From the NCBI GenBank assembly GCA_902541515.1, contig CACBRD010000003.1, forward strand, positions 1 through 58,482: DNA of 58,482 bases. Direction: 5' to 3'. Below are positions 42,304 through 51,445 of the stretch, in pieces (the first letter of the stretch is position 1; each line of letters opens with the position of its first letter). The DNA comes from an uncultured Pelagibacteraceae bacterium (GTDB lineage Bacteria; Pseudomonadota; Alphaproteobacteria; Pelagibacterales; Pelagibacteraceae). Made by a program: the position numbers and the translations under genes. The notes beneath the pieces were generated by a model. It saw nothing but the letters and a program-made list of their open reading frames with translations, was not told the origin of the DNA and searched no databases.

Positions 42304-43742
42304 TATGCAACTTTAGATTTTTTTAATTCGATATTTTCAAGATAAGATTTGATTGATAAAGCAGCATCTCTACCATCTTTAATTGCCCAAACAACTAAAG
42401 ATGCACCCCTTACAATATCTCCAGCAGCAAAAACACCTTTAATATTAGTTTCCATGGTATTAAAGTCAGTTTTAATTGTTCCCCATTTTGTAACTTGTAA
42501 CTCTTGTGCTTCAAATAATAATGGCAAGTTTTCTGGATCAAATCCTAAAGCTTTTATTACCATATCTGCTTTAATTTCAAATTCAGATCCTTGTTTAATT
42601 TCTGGTCTTCTTCTACCAGAATCATCTGGCTCTCCAAGTTGAATTTGATCTACAATTAATTTTTCAATTTTATTTTTTCCTCTAAATTCTTTTGGACTAG
42701 ACAACCAAACAAATTCAACACCCTCTTCTTCTGCATTAGCTACTTCTCTTGCAGATCCAGGCATGTTATCTTTATCTCTTCTATATAAACATTTAACTGA
42801 ATTAGCTTTTTGTCTTACAGATGTTCGAACACAATCCATTGCGGTATCTCCACCTCCAATAACTACTACATCTTTACCCTCAGCGTTTAATATACCTTTA
42901 TCGAATAAATCAACTTTATCTCCCAACCCCTTTTTGTTTGATGCTGTTAAAAACTCCATAGCAGGAAAAATATTATCTAAATCATTACCTGGTAGATTAA
43001 CTTCTCTTGGTTTATAAACTCCAGTAGCAATTAAAATTGCATCATGTTTTTTTTTCAATTGCTCTAAAGTTGCATCCTTACCAACCTCAAAATTTTGTTC
43101 AAATTTGATTCCACCATCTTTCAACAGTTTTGTTCTTCTCTCGACCACATGTTTTTCTAATTTAAAATTTGGAATTCCATAAATTAACAAACCGCCCGCT
43201 CTGTCATATCTGTCATAAACAGTAATTTGATATCCATTTTTCCTAAGTTGTTCAGCAGCTGCGAGTCCAGCGGGTCCAGCACCAATTATTCCAACACTTT
43301 GGTTTTTTTCGTGTTTGATTGATATAGGCTTTACCCATCCGTTCTCCCAAGCACTATCAGTAATATATTTTTCAACTGATCCAATTGTTACAGTACCATG
43401 ACCTGACTGCTCAATAACACAATTACCCTCACATAATCTGTCTTGAGGGCATATTCTGCCACAAACCTCAGGCATATTATTTGTACTTTGAGATAATTCA
43501 TAAGCTTCCTTCAGTCTGCCTTCAGCAGTCAATTTAAGCCAATCAGGAATGTTGTTACTTAAAGGACAATGGACTTGGCAAAAAGGAACGCCACATTGAG
43601 AGCATCTACTTGACTGCTCTTGTGCTTTTTGAGTAATAAATTCATCATAGATTTCTTTAAAATCATCTTTCCTATTATCAACTCCTCTTTTAGGTGGGGT
43701 TTGTTGACCTATTTTTACGAATTTTAGCATTTTATCAGTCAT
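42303..43742 (-). CDS. gltD: Glutamate synthase (NADPH) small chain
   Basis: FAD/NADPH-binding subunit that feeds electrons to GltB. 479 residues. The N-terminal 4Fe-4S cysteines are in RCSQCGVPFCQVHCPL and CGRICPQDRLCEGNC, the FAD-binding motif is GIIGAGPAGLAAAEQLRK, and the NADPH-binding motif VVIGGGDTAMDCVR. The C-terminal FAAGDIVRGASLVVWAI is the second FAD motif. First gene of gltD-gltB; the 184-base gap to uppP must carry its promoter. Confidence 0.98.
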   Translation of the reverse strand: MTDKMLKFVKIGQQTPPKRGVDNRKDDFKEIYDEFITQKAQEQSSRCSQCGVPFCQVHCPLSNNIPDWLKLTAEGRLKEAYELSQSTNNMPEVCGRICPQDRLCEGNCVIEQSGHGTVTIGSVEKYITDSAWENGWVKPISIKHEKNQSVGIIGAGPAGLAAAEQLRKNGYQITVYDRYDRAGGLLIYGIPNFKLEKHVVERRTKLLKDGGIKFEQNFEVGKDATLEQLKKKHDAILIATGVYKPREVNLPGNDLDNIFPAMEFLTASNKKGLGDKVDLFDKGILNAEGKDVVVIGGGDTAMDCVRTSVRQKANSVKCLYRRDKDNMPGSAREVANAEEEGVEFVWLSSPKEFRGKNKIEKLIVDQIQLGEPDDSGRRRPEIKQGSEFEIKADMVIKALGFDPENLPLLFEAQELQVTKWGTIKTDFNTMETNIKGVFAAGDIVRGASLVVWAIKDGRDAALSIKSYLENIELKKSKVA

Positions 43743-43926
43743 AAATTTTTATAAATTTATCGCAAAATATACATAGTTTTTATTAGTAAAAGAAATAAAT
43801 AGGTCAGTTATTATTACCTAATTACAATAATATTCAGCTTAAAATCTACTTAATCTGATTTTTGCATACCTAATATGATTAAATCGAATTGTTTAAAATG
43901 AATATTTTTTAAGCTACGACACATGT
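43743..43926. other. Divergent intergenic region gltD/uppP
   Basis: A 184-base, very AT-rich region between two divergent genes, one of the longest gaps in the window. It should hold the promoters of gltDB and uppP. The octamer TACCTAAT, or close variants, appears twice (near 43815 and 43866). No ORF, tRNA or convincing riboswitch fold was seen. The control of gltDB is not readable from this alone. Confidence 0.35.
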
Positions 43927-44694
43927 ATGTTGCAAGATTTTATAGAAATTTTAATTCTTTCTGCTGTTCAAGGAATTTCTGAATTTTTACCCATAAGTTC
44001 GTCAGCTCATTTAATATTGGTATCAAATTTTTATGATTTAGAAACAAGTTCTTTATTAATAGACATAAGTCTACATTTAGGCTCATTAATTGCAGTAATT
44101 TTTTATTTTAAAAAAGAGCTATTTGATCTAAGAAATAATAATAGGTTATTAAGTTTAATAATTATTGGCTCCTTGCCTTTAATATTTTTTGGATACATTT
44201 TATATTCCACCGAATTTATTCATCTTTTAAGAAACACAAAAGTAATTGCATCAACAACACTATTTTTTGGATTCATACTTTTCTTTGCTGATCAAAGAAA
44301 AATTGATCGAAATATTTCTACAGATTTAAATATTAAATCAGTTTTATTAATTGGTTTATTTCAAATATTAGCGTTGATACCAGGAGTTAGTAGGGCTGGA
44401 ATAACGATTACGGCGGCAAGATTTTTAAATTTCAATAGAACAGACGCTAGTAAAATTTCTTTTTTACTGTCTATACCTGCATTAGTAGGAGCAAGCTTCC
44501 TAGGTTTAAGAGAGGCTTTTGAACAATCAATAGAAATTAATTATTTATTATTAATTGCTACTTTTTTATCATTCATGTTTTCATTTTTTACAATTAAGTA
44601 TTTTCTTAAATTTATAAGTAAAATTTCTTTTAATGTATTTGTAATTTATCGGATAATTCTTGGCTTAATTTTATTTTATATAATATATATTTAA
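43927..44694 (+). CDS. uppP: Undecaprenyl-diphosphatase
   Basis: BacA/UppP-type integral membrane phosphatase that regenerates undecaprenyl phosphate for cell-wall synthesis. 255 residues with about eight membrane segments. The two conserved blocks are AVQGISEFLPISSSAHLI (with the catalytic Glu/Ser region) and PGVSRAGITITAARFLNFNR (Arg). Typical of UppP. Overlaps the DMT permease gene tail to tail by 4 bases. Confidence 0.96.
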   Translation: MLQDFIEILILSAVQGISEFLPISSSAHLILVSNFYDLETSSLLIDISLHLGSLIAVIFYFKKELFDLRNNNRLLSLIIIGSLPLIFFGYILYSTEFIHLLRNTKVIASTTLFFGFILFFADQRKIDRNISTDLNIKSVLLIGLFQILALIPGVSRAGITITAARFLNFNRTDASKISFLLSIPALVGASFLGLREAFEQSIEINYLLLIATFLSFMFSFFTIKYFLKFISKISFNVFVIYRIILGLILFYIIYI

Positions 44695-45581
44695 CTTGCT
44701 TTCCTTATTAATGGAACTAATTGAGATAATAAAACTCCACTTAATATAAAAAAACAACCAAGTAAATTATTAATGCCTAATATTTGATTTAAAAGAAACC
44801 AGGCGGCAATTGTTGCAAATACACCCTCCAAAGAAAAAATTATTGCTGCTGGTGCTGGAGTTATATTTCTTTGAGCATATATTTGTAAAACAAATGCAAA
44901 ACCACCTGATAAAATACCAGCATATAAAATTGAGTCTATTTCATTTAATATATTATCGATTACAAATTCTTCAGAAAATAAACCTATTATAAATGAGAAT
45001 AAAGCAACTAGCAAAGTTTGAATTGCACCAATGGTCAATGGTAGATTGTACTTTTTGACAATCATACCAGTAAAAATAATATGTGTACTCCAAAATAAAG
45101 CTCCTAATACCACAAGAGCATCACCTAATCTTACAGTTGCATCTTGAAAATTTGTTAATAAATATCCGCCAATTAAACATAAAATTACTGATGGCCATAC
45201 ACTCCAGTGTAAAAAATCTTTTTTAAAGATGAAAATAATTATTGGGACCATTGGCACATAAAAAATTGTAAAAAAAGCAGCATTTGCTACATCAGTGTAA
45301 AGCAACGCAACCTGTTGTAATGCTGAGCCCAAAAATAATGATAGTCCAATTAAAAAGGACAGGATAACGAATGTTTTTGTATCAAACCTAAATTCTTTTT
45401 TTAGTTTTTTTGCTTCAAACATTAATGCTAAAGGAACAATCGCTAAAAAACCCACAAAAAATCTTACTGAATTAAAAGTAAATGGGCCGATGTCGTCCAT
45501 GCCTGTATCTTGTGCAATAAATGTAGTCCCCCAAATGAAAGTGCATAGTAGTGCACTAAATAATGAGAGAGTTTTTGACAT
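44691..45581 (-). CDS. EamA/DMT-superfamily permease
   Basis: A 296-residue integral membrane protein with ten hydrophobic segments in two EamA-like halves (CTFIWGTTFIAQDTGMDDIG at the N-terminus and the second repeat beginning around GALFWSTHIIFTG). The family exports amino acids, nucleotides or other metabolites, sometimes importing them. It follows aceF by 4 bases on the same strand, so it may be co-transcribed with the pyruvate dehydrogenase genes. Substrate not inferable. Confidence 0.9.
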   Translation of the reverse strand: MSKTLSLFSALLCTFIWGTTFIAQDTGMDDIGPFTFNSVRFFVGFLAIVPLALMFEAKKLKKEFRFDTKTFVILSFLIGLSLFLGSALQQVALLYTDVANAAFFTIFYVPMVPIIIFIFKKDFLHWSVWPSVILCLIGGYLLTNFQDATVRLGDALVVLGALFWSTHIIFTGMIVKKYNLPLTIGAIQTLLVALFSFIIGLFSEEFVIDNILNEIDSILYAGILSGGFAFVLQIYAQRNITPAPAAIIFSLEGVFATIAAWFLLNQILGINNLLGCFFILSGVLLSQLVPLIRKAS

Positions 45582-45585
45582 ATTT

Positions 45586-46860
45586 TTACACAGCTAATTT
45601 GTAAGCAAAATTTTTTCCAAGATTGTCTTTCAAATCGTTGTTAAATCGAGCTGCTTCAGCTCCATCAATTATTCTGTGATCATATGATAGAGATAAAGGT
45701 AACATTGTTCGTGTAATAAATTTTCCATCAATAAAAATTTGTTTTTTTTGAGATTTGCCGACTCCCAAAATTGCAACTTCAGGATAATTAATTATAGGTG
45801 TAAAAAAAGAACCGCCAATACCTCCTAGACTTGTTATTGTCATGGAACCACCAAATAATTCTTTTTTATCAATTTTTAGACTCCTACACTGATCACTTAA
45901 TTTTTTAAGTTCGTTGCCAATTAATGAAATATTCTTATTATCAGCATTTCTTAGTTTTGGCACCATAAGCCCATGCTTCGTATCTACTGCTATTCCAATA
46001 TGGTAATATTTTTTTAAGGTCATTTTTCCTTTATCAATTTCATCTATAGATGAATTAAAATTTGGAAATTTTTTAAGTGATGTAGTTAATGCTTTGACGA
46101 TAAAAGCTAAAGGTGTAATTTTTTTTTTTTATCCAGTGTAAATATCTGTGAGAGATGTTCTAAACTCCTCTAATTCAGTTATATCTGCTTCATCATGATT
46201 GGTCACATGGGGAATATTGGTCCAAGAATTCATAAGATATTTAGACGAAAGTCTCTTCACTCTTGGAATATCCTTTATTTCTGTTTTTCCAAATTCAGAA
46301 TGAGGATATTCTAGTTCTATCGTTTCATCTTTTTTGAATTCTTTTTCAGAATTTCTCCCAGGTTTATTTGCGACAAATGACTTTACATCACTTTCAGTTA
46401 CTCTTCCTAGTCTTTCACTACCTTCAACTTTACTAATGTCAACACCAAGTTCTCTCGCAAATTTTCTGACTTTTGGTGAGGCTGCAGTTTTTTTAGAAAA
46501 ATCTTTTACGATAACATTTTTTGATCTAACTTCTCTTTCAATTTCTATTTTTTTTTCTTTAGTAATTTCTTTTTTAATTGTTTTAATTTCTTTAGGTTTT
46601 AATTGAGTTTCTACTTGATTGTCTTTTAATTCAATTTCTAATATCTTATCACCTTCAGAAACCTTATCCCCAACATTTAAATTTAATTCTGTAACTATTC
46701 CATTATGTAATGAGGGTATTTCAACACTCGATTTATCACTTTCAATTGTTATTAAAGGATCATTTTTTTTAATCTCTTGACCTTTTTTGACTATAATTTC
46801 AATAACCTCTACATCTTTAAATTCACCAATATTTGGAACTTTTATATCTTTTTTGGTCAT
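45586..46860 (-). pseudogene. aceF: Dihydrolipoyl acetyltransferase (E2), interrupted by an in-frame stop
   Basis: E2 core of the pyruvate dehydrogenase complex, 424 codons if read through. From the ATG at 46860, one base after aceE, it has one lipoyl domain (lipoyl Lys43 in ESDKSSVEIPS), an E1/E3-binding domain (AASPKVRKFARELGVDISKV) and the start of the catalytic domain, stopping at TAA 46131-46129 after TDIYTG. The same frame then continues KKKITPLAFIVKALTTSL as in other E2 proteins, to the active-site LSLSYDHRIIDGAEAARF and stop at 45586. Only one base change (TAA to a sense codon) is needed to restore it. The stop directly abuts a 12-base A run. The domain is essential, so either a sequence error or a real nonsense mutation is possible. 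Separate frames are 46129-46860 and 45586-46128 (first ATG at 46023). Confidence 0.88.
46119..46130. repeat. 12-base homopolymer in aceF
   Basis: A run of 12 T on the plus strand (12 A in the aceF message) directly follows the first base of the interrupting stop codon. The homopolymer is prone to replication slippage and sequencing error. The two aceF halves are in the same frame, so an insertion or deletion alone does not explain the break. Confidence 0.95.
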
Positions 46861-46861
46861 T

Positions 46862-49800
46862 CTATAATTTTGTTGGCATAGGTTTATCAATATCAATCTT
46901 ATACTTTTTGATTGCTTCTTTTGCATATTTTGATGCAATAAGCTGTTCCTTAGCTAAGATACTCAACCCATATGTTGTGATATGTTCCTTATCAACTTCA
47001 AAGAATTTTCTTAACTTCTTTCTTGTATCACTTCGACCAAATCCATCAGTCCCTAATGAATAAAAACTTTTATTTACGTATGGCCTAATCTGATCAGAAT
47101 TCATTCTCATATAATCAGAAGCTGCTAAAATTGGTCCCTCAGTATTACCCAAACATTTTTCTACATAACTTTTTTTTGGCTCTTTATCAGGATTTAGAAG
47201 ATTGTATCTCTCTACCTCAAGACCATCCCTTCTTAATTCATTAAAGCTTGTTACACTCCAAATCTCACTATCAATTTGATACTCATTTTGTAATATTTCC
47301 GCACCAGCTATCATTTCTCTTAAGATTGTGCCAGATCCAAGAAATTGAATTTTAGTTTTTTTATACTTGTTAAACTCCTTTATTTTATACATTCCTTTTA
47401 AAATACCATCCTCACATGATTTATCTTTTGGCATTTCTGGATGAGGATAATTTTCATTCATAGTCGTAATATAATAGAAAATATTCTCTTTTTTCTCGTG
47501 CATTCTTTTTAAACCTTCTCGAAAAATGACTGCAAGCTCGTAGTGAAATGTTGGATCGTATGATCTGCAATTAGGAATAGTTGAAGCCATTAAATGACTG
47601 TGACCATCTTGATGTTGTAAACCCTCTCCAGCAAGAGTTGTCCTTCCAGCGGTTGCTCCAATCAAAAACCCTCTGGACTGACTATCAGCACCGGCCCAAG
47701 CAAAATCACCAATTCTCTGAAAACCAAACATTGAGTAAAAAAGATAAATTGGGATCATTTCTACGTCATGGTTTGTATATGAAGTTCCTGCAGCGATCCA
47801 AGATGACATCGCTCCAGCTTCGTTAATTCCTTCCTCTAAAACTTGACCACTTTTTTCCTCTTTGTACGAACTTAATTGAGCAGAATCTTCTGGCTCATAT
47901 TTTTGACCTTCATGAGCATAAATCCCTATCTTTTGAAAAAAACCTTCCATTCCAAATGTTCTAGCTTCATCAGGTATGATAGGAACCAGTCTTGGTGCAA
48001 CATTTTTATCTCTTAAAAGATTTGTCAACATTCTGACCAATGCCATTGTAGTCGACATTTCTTTTTCACCTGTAGAAACTTTCATATTGTCAAAAATATC
48101 TTTTGGAGGTGCTTTAACAGGTTTCGCGTAAGTAGTTCTTTCAGGAATAAAACCACCCAATTGAATTCGTCTCTCATTTATGTATTTAATCTCAGGGGAA
48201 TTCTGATCTGGCTTGTAGTATTCAATATTCTTAACTTGTTGATCTGTTAATGGAACGTCAAACCTATCTCTGTAATACATTAAATCGTCAATATCTAACT
48301 TCTTAGTTTGGTGAGTAGTATTTACACTTTCACCACTTTTGCCCATTCCATAACCCTTAATAGTTTTTGCAATTACAACTGTAGGACTTCCAATATTTTT
48401 AGATGCTTTATCATAAGCTGCAAAAACTTTATGAGGATCATGACCACCTCTGTTCAGCCGCCAAATATCTTTGTCTGAAAGACTGGAAACCAGCTCTTTG
48501 GTCTCTAAATATTTTCCAAAAAATTTTTCTCTTACATACGCACCATCTCTTGCTTTCATTGCTTGATACTCGCCATCGACTGTCTCATTCATTGTTTTAA
48601 CTAAATGACCTGTTTTATCATTGGCAAGCAATGGATCCCAATAAGAGCCCCAAATAACTTTTATAACATTCCATCCTGCACCTCTAAAAATTCCCTCTAA
48701 TTCCTGAATTATCTTTCCGTTTCCACGAACTGGTCCGTCTAGTCTTTGAAGATTACAATTTACAACAAATATTAAGTTATCTAATTTTTCTCTTGCGGCT
48801 AAACCAATGGCTCCTAAAGATTCAGGTTCGTCCATTTCTCCATCACCTAAAAATGCCCAAACTTTTCTACCTTCATCTTTTATGAGACCTCTATTGATTA
48901 AGTACTTCATGAATCTTGCTTGATAAATTGCAAGCATTGGACCTAATCCCATGGACACTGTTGGAAATTGCCAAAAATTCGGCATTAGCCAAGGATGAGG
49001 ATATGAGGAAAGACCACCAGGGTTTACTTCTTGTCTAAAACTATCTAGTTGTTTTTCGTTAAGTCTACCTTCCAGGTAAGCTCTAGCGTACATACCTGGA
49101 GCGCTATGACCTTGAAAATAAATTAAATCTCCCCCAAATTTATTATTTTTAGCTCTCCAAAAATGATTCATACCAACATCGTAAAGAGTTGCAGCAGATG
49201 CAAAAGTTCCAATATGCCCTCCAAGTTCTGGGAATTTTTTATTTGCTCTAACTACCATTGCGGCAGCATTCCATCTAATTAAAGATCTAATCCTTCTCTC
49301 TATGTTTTGATCTCCATTAGATTTTTTTTCCTCGTTAACAGGTATAGTGTTTATATAAGGAGTATTTTGCGTATAGGGTATATTAGCACCTTCCATATAA
49401 GCTTTGTTGATAAGTTCTTTAATTAAATAATGTGCCCTCTGATTTCCGTCTTTTTCTATTACTGCTGACAAAGACTCGAGCCATTCACTTGTTTCTAGTG
49501 GATCGATATCCCCCTCTTTAACTACTTGGATTATTTTTGGTTTCTCAGTCTCAATTATTTTTTGTGGAATATTTTGGTCCTGATGTTTTTTTAAAGTATT
49601 CTCAGCTTCTTGAATTAAATTTTCAGTTTCTTTTGGAACACTTTCTGTTTGAGATAATGATTGATTTGAAGAAATATTTATTAATAAATCACCCTTTGAA
49701 ACCTTATCTCCAACTTTAACATTTACAGACTCGACTTTACCAGAAAATATTGATGGTATTTCAACACTCGATTTATCACTTTCAATAGTAACAACAGGAT

Positions 49801-49897
49801 CATTTTTTTTAATATCTTGACCCTCTTTTACTAAAAGTTCTATAACTTCCACGTTCTCAAAATCACCTATGTCAGGAACTAACAATTTTTCAGTCAT
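46862..49897 (-). CDS. aceE: Pyruvate dehydrogenase E1, homodimeric type, with fused N-terminal lipoyl domain
   Basis: Thiamin-diphosphate E1 that decarboxylates pyruvate and reductively acetylates lipoyl groups. 1011 residues against about 887 for E. coli AceE. Residues 1-78 form a complete lipoyl domain (lipoyl Lys42 in ESDKSSVEIPS); 80-130 are a charged linker; the AceE part begins near DIDPLETSEWLESLSAVIEK. ThDP motif: FLGDGEMDEPES...VVNCNLQRLDGP; later segments DEARTFGMEGFFQKIGIY and SMFGFQRIGDFAWAGAD are standard. The lipoyl domain is very like that of the adjacent aceF, suggesting local duplication. This E1 type is typical of gamma- and betaproteobacteria rather than of alphaproteobacteria. 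No E3 gene is in the window. Confidence 0.95.
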   Translation of the reverse strand: MTEKLLVPDIGDFENVEVIELLVKEGQDIKKNDPVVTIESDKSSVEIPSIFSGKVESVNVKVGDKVSKGDLLINISSNQSLSQTESVPKETENLIQEAENTLKKHQDQNIPQKIIETEKPKIIQVVKEGDIDPLETSEWLESLSAVIEKDGNQRAHYLIKELINKAYMEGANIPYTQNTPYINTIPVNEEKKSNGDQNIERRIRSLIRWNAAAMVVRANKKFPELGGHIGTFASAATLYDVGMNHFWRAKNNKFGGDLIYFQGHSAPGMYARAYLEGRLNEKQLDSFRQEVNPGGLSSYPHPWLMPNFWQFPTVSMGLGPMLAIYQARFMKYLINRGLIKDEGRKVWAFLGDGEMDEPESLGAIGLAAREKLDNLIFVVNCNLQRLDGPVRGNGKIIQELEGIFRGAGWNVIKVIWGSYWDPLLANDKTGHLVKTMNETVDGEYQAMKARDGAYVREKFFGKYLETKELVSSLSDKDIWRLNRGGHDPHKVFAAYDKASKNIGSPTVVIAKTIKGYGMGKSGESVNTTHQTKKLDIDDLMYYRDRFDVPLTDQQVKNIEYYKPDQNSPEIKYINERRIQLGGFIPERTTYAKPVKAPPKDIFDNMKVSTGEKEMSTTMALVRMLTNLLRDKNVAPRLVPIIPDEARTFGMEGFFQKIGIYAHEGQKYEPEDSAQLSSYKEEKSGQVLEEGINEAGAMSSWIAAGTSYTNHDVEMIPIYLFYSMFGFQRIGDFAWAGADSQSRGFLIGATAGRTTLAGEGLQHQDGHSHLMASTIPNCRSYDPTFHYELAVIFREGLKRMHEKKENIFYYITTMNENYPHPEMPKDKSCEDGILKGMYKIKEFNKYKKTKIQFLGSGTILREMIAGAEILQNEYQIDSEIWSVTSFNELRRDGLEVERYNLLNPDKEPKKSYVEKCLGNTEGPILAASDYMRMNSDQIRPYVNKSFYSLGTDGFGRSDTRKKLRKFFEVDKEHITTYGLSILAKEQLIASKYAKEAIKKYKIDIDKPMPTKL

Positions 49898-49993
49898 TTT
49901 TAAAAGTTTTATACATAAAAAAAATTTACTTAATCTTTAATTTTAACACATTCTACCCAATTTTTTGACACTCTTTATTGAAATACTTAAATA

Positions 49994-50110
49994 ATGATTA
50001 AAAAGTTATTAAATATATTTATTCAACCAAAATTCAACACATATAAAGATGCCAATGTGTGGATCCAAAAAATATTGTTAGAGGAAAAATACGGAAAAAT
50101 TAATTCCTAA
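49994..50110 (+). CDS. Possible 38-residue peptide
   Basis: A short ORF on the plus strand between two minus-strand genes: MIKKLLNIFIQPKFN followed by TYKDANVWIQKILLEEKYGK and a Ser-terminated end. It is an amphipathic, lysine-rich sequence with no membrane segment or known motif. The stop overlaps the thiolase stop by 4 bases, a tail-to-tail arrangement common elsewhere in the window. It occupies most of the 209-base gap between aceE and the thiolase gene. No clear ribosome binding site. It may be chance. Confidence 0.35.
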   Translation: MIKKLLNIFIQPKFNTYKDANVWIQKILLEEKYGKINS

Positions 50111-51282
50111 ATTTTTTCTACACATAGCGCGATTCCCATACCGCCACCTATACAAAGTGCGGCACAACCTCTTTCTTTATTCTGTTTTTGCATTTCATGT
50201 AAAAGTGTTACAAGTATTCTTGCTCCAGATGCACCTATTGGGTGACCTAAAGCAATAGCCCCACCATTTACATTAACTTTGTTTTCATCAATGCCCAATT
50301 CACTTATAACTGCTATAGCTTGAGCAGCAAAAGCCTCATTAATTTCAAATAAATCGATTTCATTTAAATTCCAATTTACTTTTTTTGATGCTTGGCGGAT
50401 AGCTTCTATAGGACCAAGACCCATTAAAGACGGTTCCAAACCAACAGATGCCCAGGAAATAATTTTGGCCAATGGTTTAAGTGAATTTTGTTGAGCTTCC
50501 TTAAATGTAGTTAATAATAAAGCAGCTGCTCCATCATTTATACCAGATGAGTTTCCGGGTGTTACAGTCCCACCATCTTTAAAAGCCGTTTTTAATTTTT
50601 CTAAATCAGATAATTTTAAATCTTTTCTAGGATGTTCATCTTTTTCTAAAATAATACCTTTATGATTTATCCAAACTATTTCATCATCAAATTTATTATT
50701 TTTAATTGCAATTTCTGTTTTTTTTTGGGATTGAAGAGCAAATTCATCTTGTTGCTTTCTAGAAATATTAAATTTTTTTGCAACATTTTCGGCTGTAACT
50801 CCCATGTGGTAATTTTTAAAAGCATCAGTTAAACCATCGTGAATCATTGTATTGATTAATTGATCTTTTGAAATTTCTTTTTTCTCTGAATAAAAATAAG
50901 AGTAAGGTGTCATTGACATATTCTCTTGACCCCCACAAATTACATTTTTTGCATCTCCTAATTTAATTTGTTGGTAACCTGAAATAATTGCTCTTAGTCC
51001 TGATCCACAAACTTGGTTTACTAAATAGGCAGGTTTGGATACAGGGATCCCAGCATTTACTGCTGCTTGTCTCGCAGGGTTCTGTCCTCCAGCAGCAGTC
51101 AAAACCTGGCCCATTATTACTTCATCAATTTGATTATTAGATATTTTACTTCTTTTCAAAACCTCATTTATCACGATAGTACCAAGTTGATCTCCTTTCA
51201 AATCTTTTAATGATCCCTCATAAGTGCCTATAGGAGTCCTAACTGCACCACAAATGACCACGTCATCAGGTTTGTTGTTCAT
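50107..51282 (-). CDS. Acetyl-CoA C-acetyltransferase (thiolase)
   Basis: Condenses or cleaves acetoacetyl-CoA. With the ATG at 51282 (MNNKPDDVVICGAVRTPIG) it has 391 residues, the usual thiolase II length; an upstream in-frame ATG at 51339 adds 19 residues that look non-coding. Catalytic Cys is in LVNQVCGSGLRAIISG, His in NGGAIALGHPIGASGARI, and the second Cys in CIGGGMGIA. No partner reductase or PHA synthase gene lies nearby, so the physiological direction is not clear. Confidence 0.93.
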   Translation of the reverse strand: MNNKPDDVVICGAVRTPIGTYEGSLKDLKGDQLGTIVINEVLKRSKISNNQIDEVIMGQVLTAAGGQNPARQAAVNAGIPVSKPAYLVNQVCGSGLRAIISGYQQIKLGDAKNVICGGQENMSMTPYSYFYSEKKEISKDQLINTMIHDGLTDAFKNYHMGVTAENVAKKFNISRKQQDEFALQSQKKTEIAIKNNKFDDEIVWINHKGIILEKDEHPRKDLKLSDLEKLKTAFKDGGTVTPGNSSGINDGAAALLLTTFKEAQQNSLKPLAKIISWASVGLEPSLMGLGPIEAIRQASKKVNWNLNEIDLFEINEAFAAQAIAVISELGIDENKVNVNGGAIALGHPIGASGARILVTLLHEMQKQNKERGCAALCIGGGMGIALCVEKI

Positions 51283-51353
51283 AAATTTTAATTTTATCTT
51301 ATCATTAAAATACACTAAATATTGATATACTATAAACAAATATATTTATAAAT

Positions 51354-51430
51354 GCGCCTGTAGCTCAATTGGATAGAGCGCTTGGCTACGGACCAGGAGG
51401 TTCTGGGTTCGACTCCTAGCAGGCGCACCA
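51354..51430 (+). tRNA. tRNA-Arg (anticodon ACG)
   Basis: A 77-base cloverleaf: acceptor GCGCCTG with CAGGCGC, discriminator A and encoded CCA. The D arm is GCTC...GAGC, the anticodon loop CTACGGA gives ACG (inosine-34 expected), and the T arm is CTGGG-TTCGACT-CCTAG. Reads CGT/CGC/CGA arginine codons; an ACG tRNA requires the TadA deaminase, not in this window. Confidence 0.97.
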
Positions 51431-51445
51431 TAAAAAAGGAAAATT

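Noticed and set aside
43743..43926. Riboswitch or small RNA upstream of gltDB
   Set aside because: No conserved riboswitch core (for glycine or SAM types known from SAR11) or GC-rich stem could be found; only AT-rich sequence with short repeated words.
46119..46131. Programmed frameshifting or transcriptional slippage in aceF
   Set aside because: Both halves are in the same frame and the stop precedes the A run, so slippage in the run would not bypass it; a nonsense substitution or sequence error is simpler.
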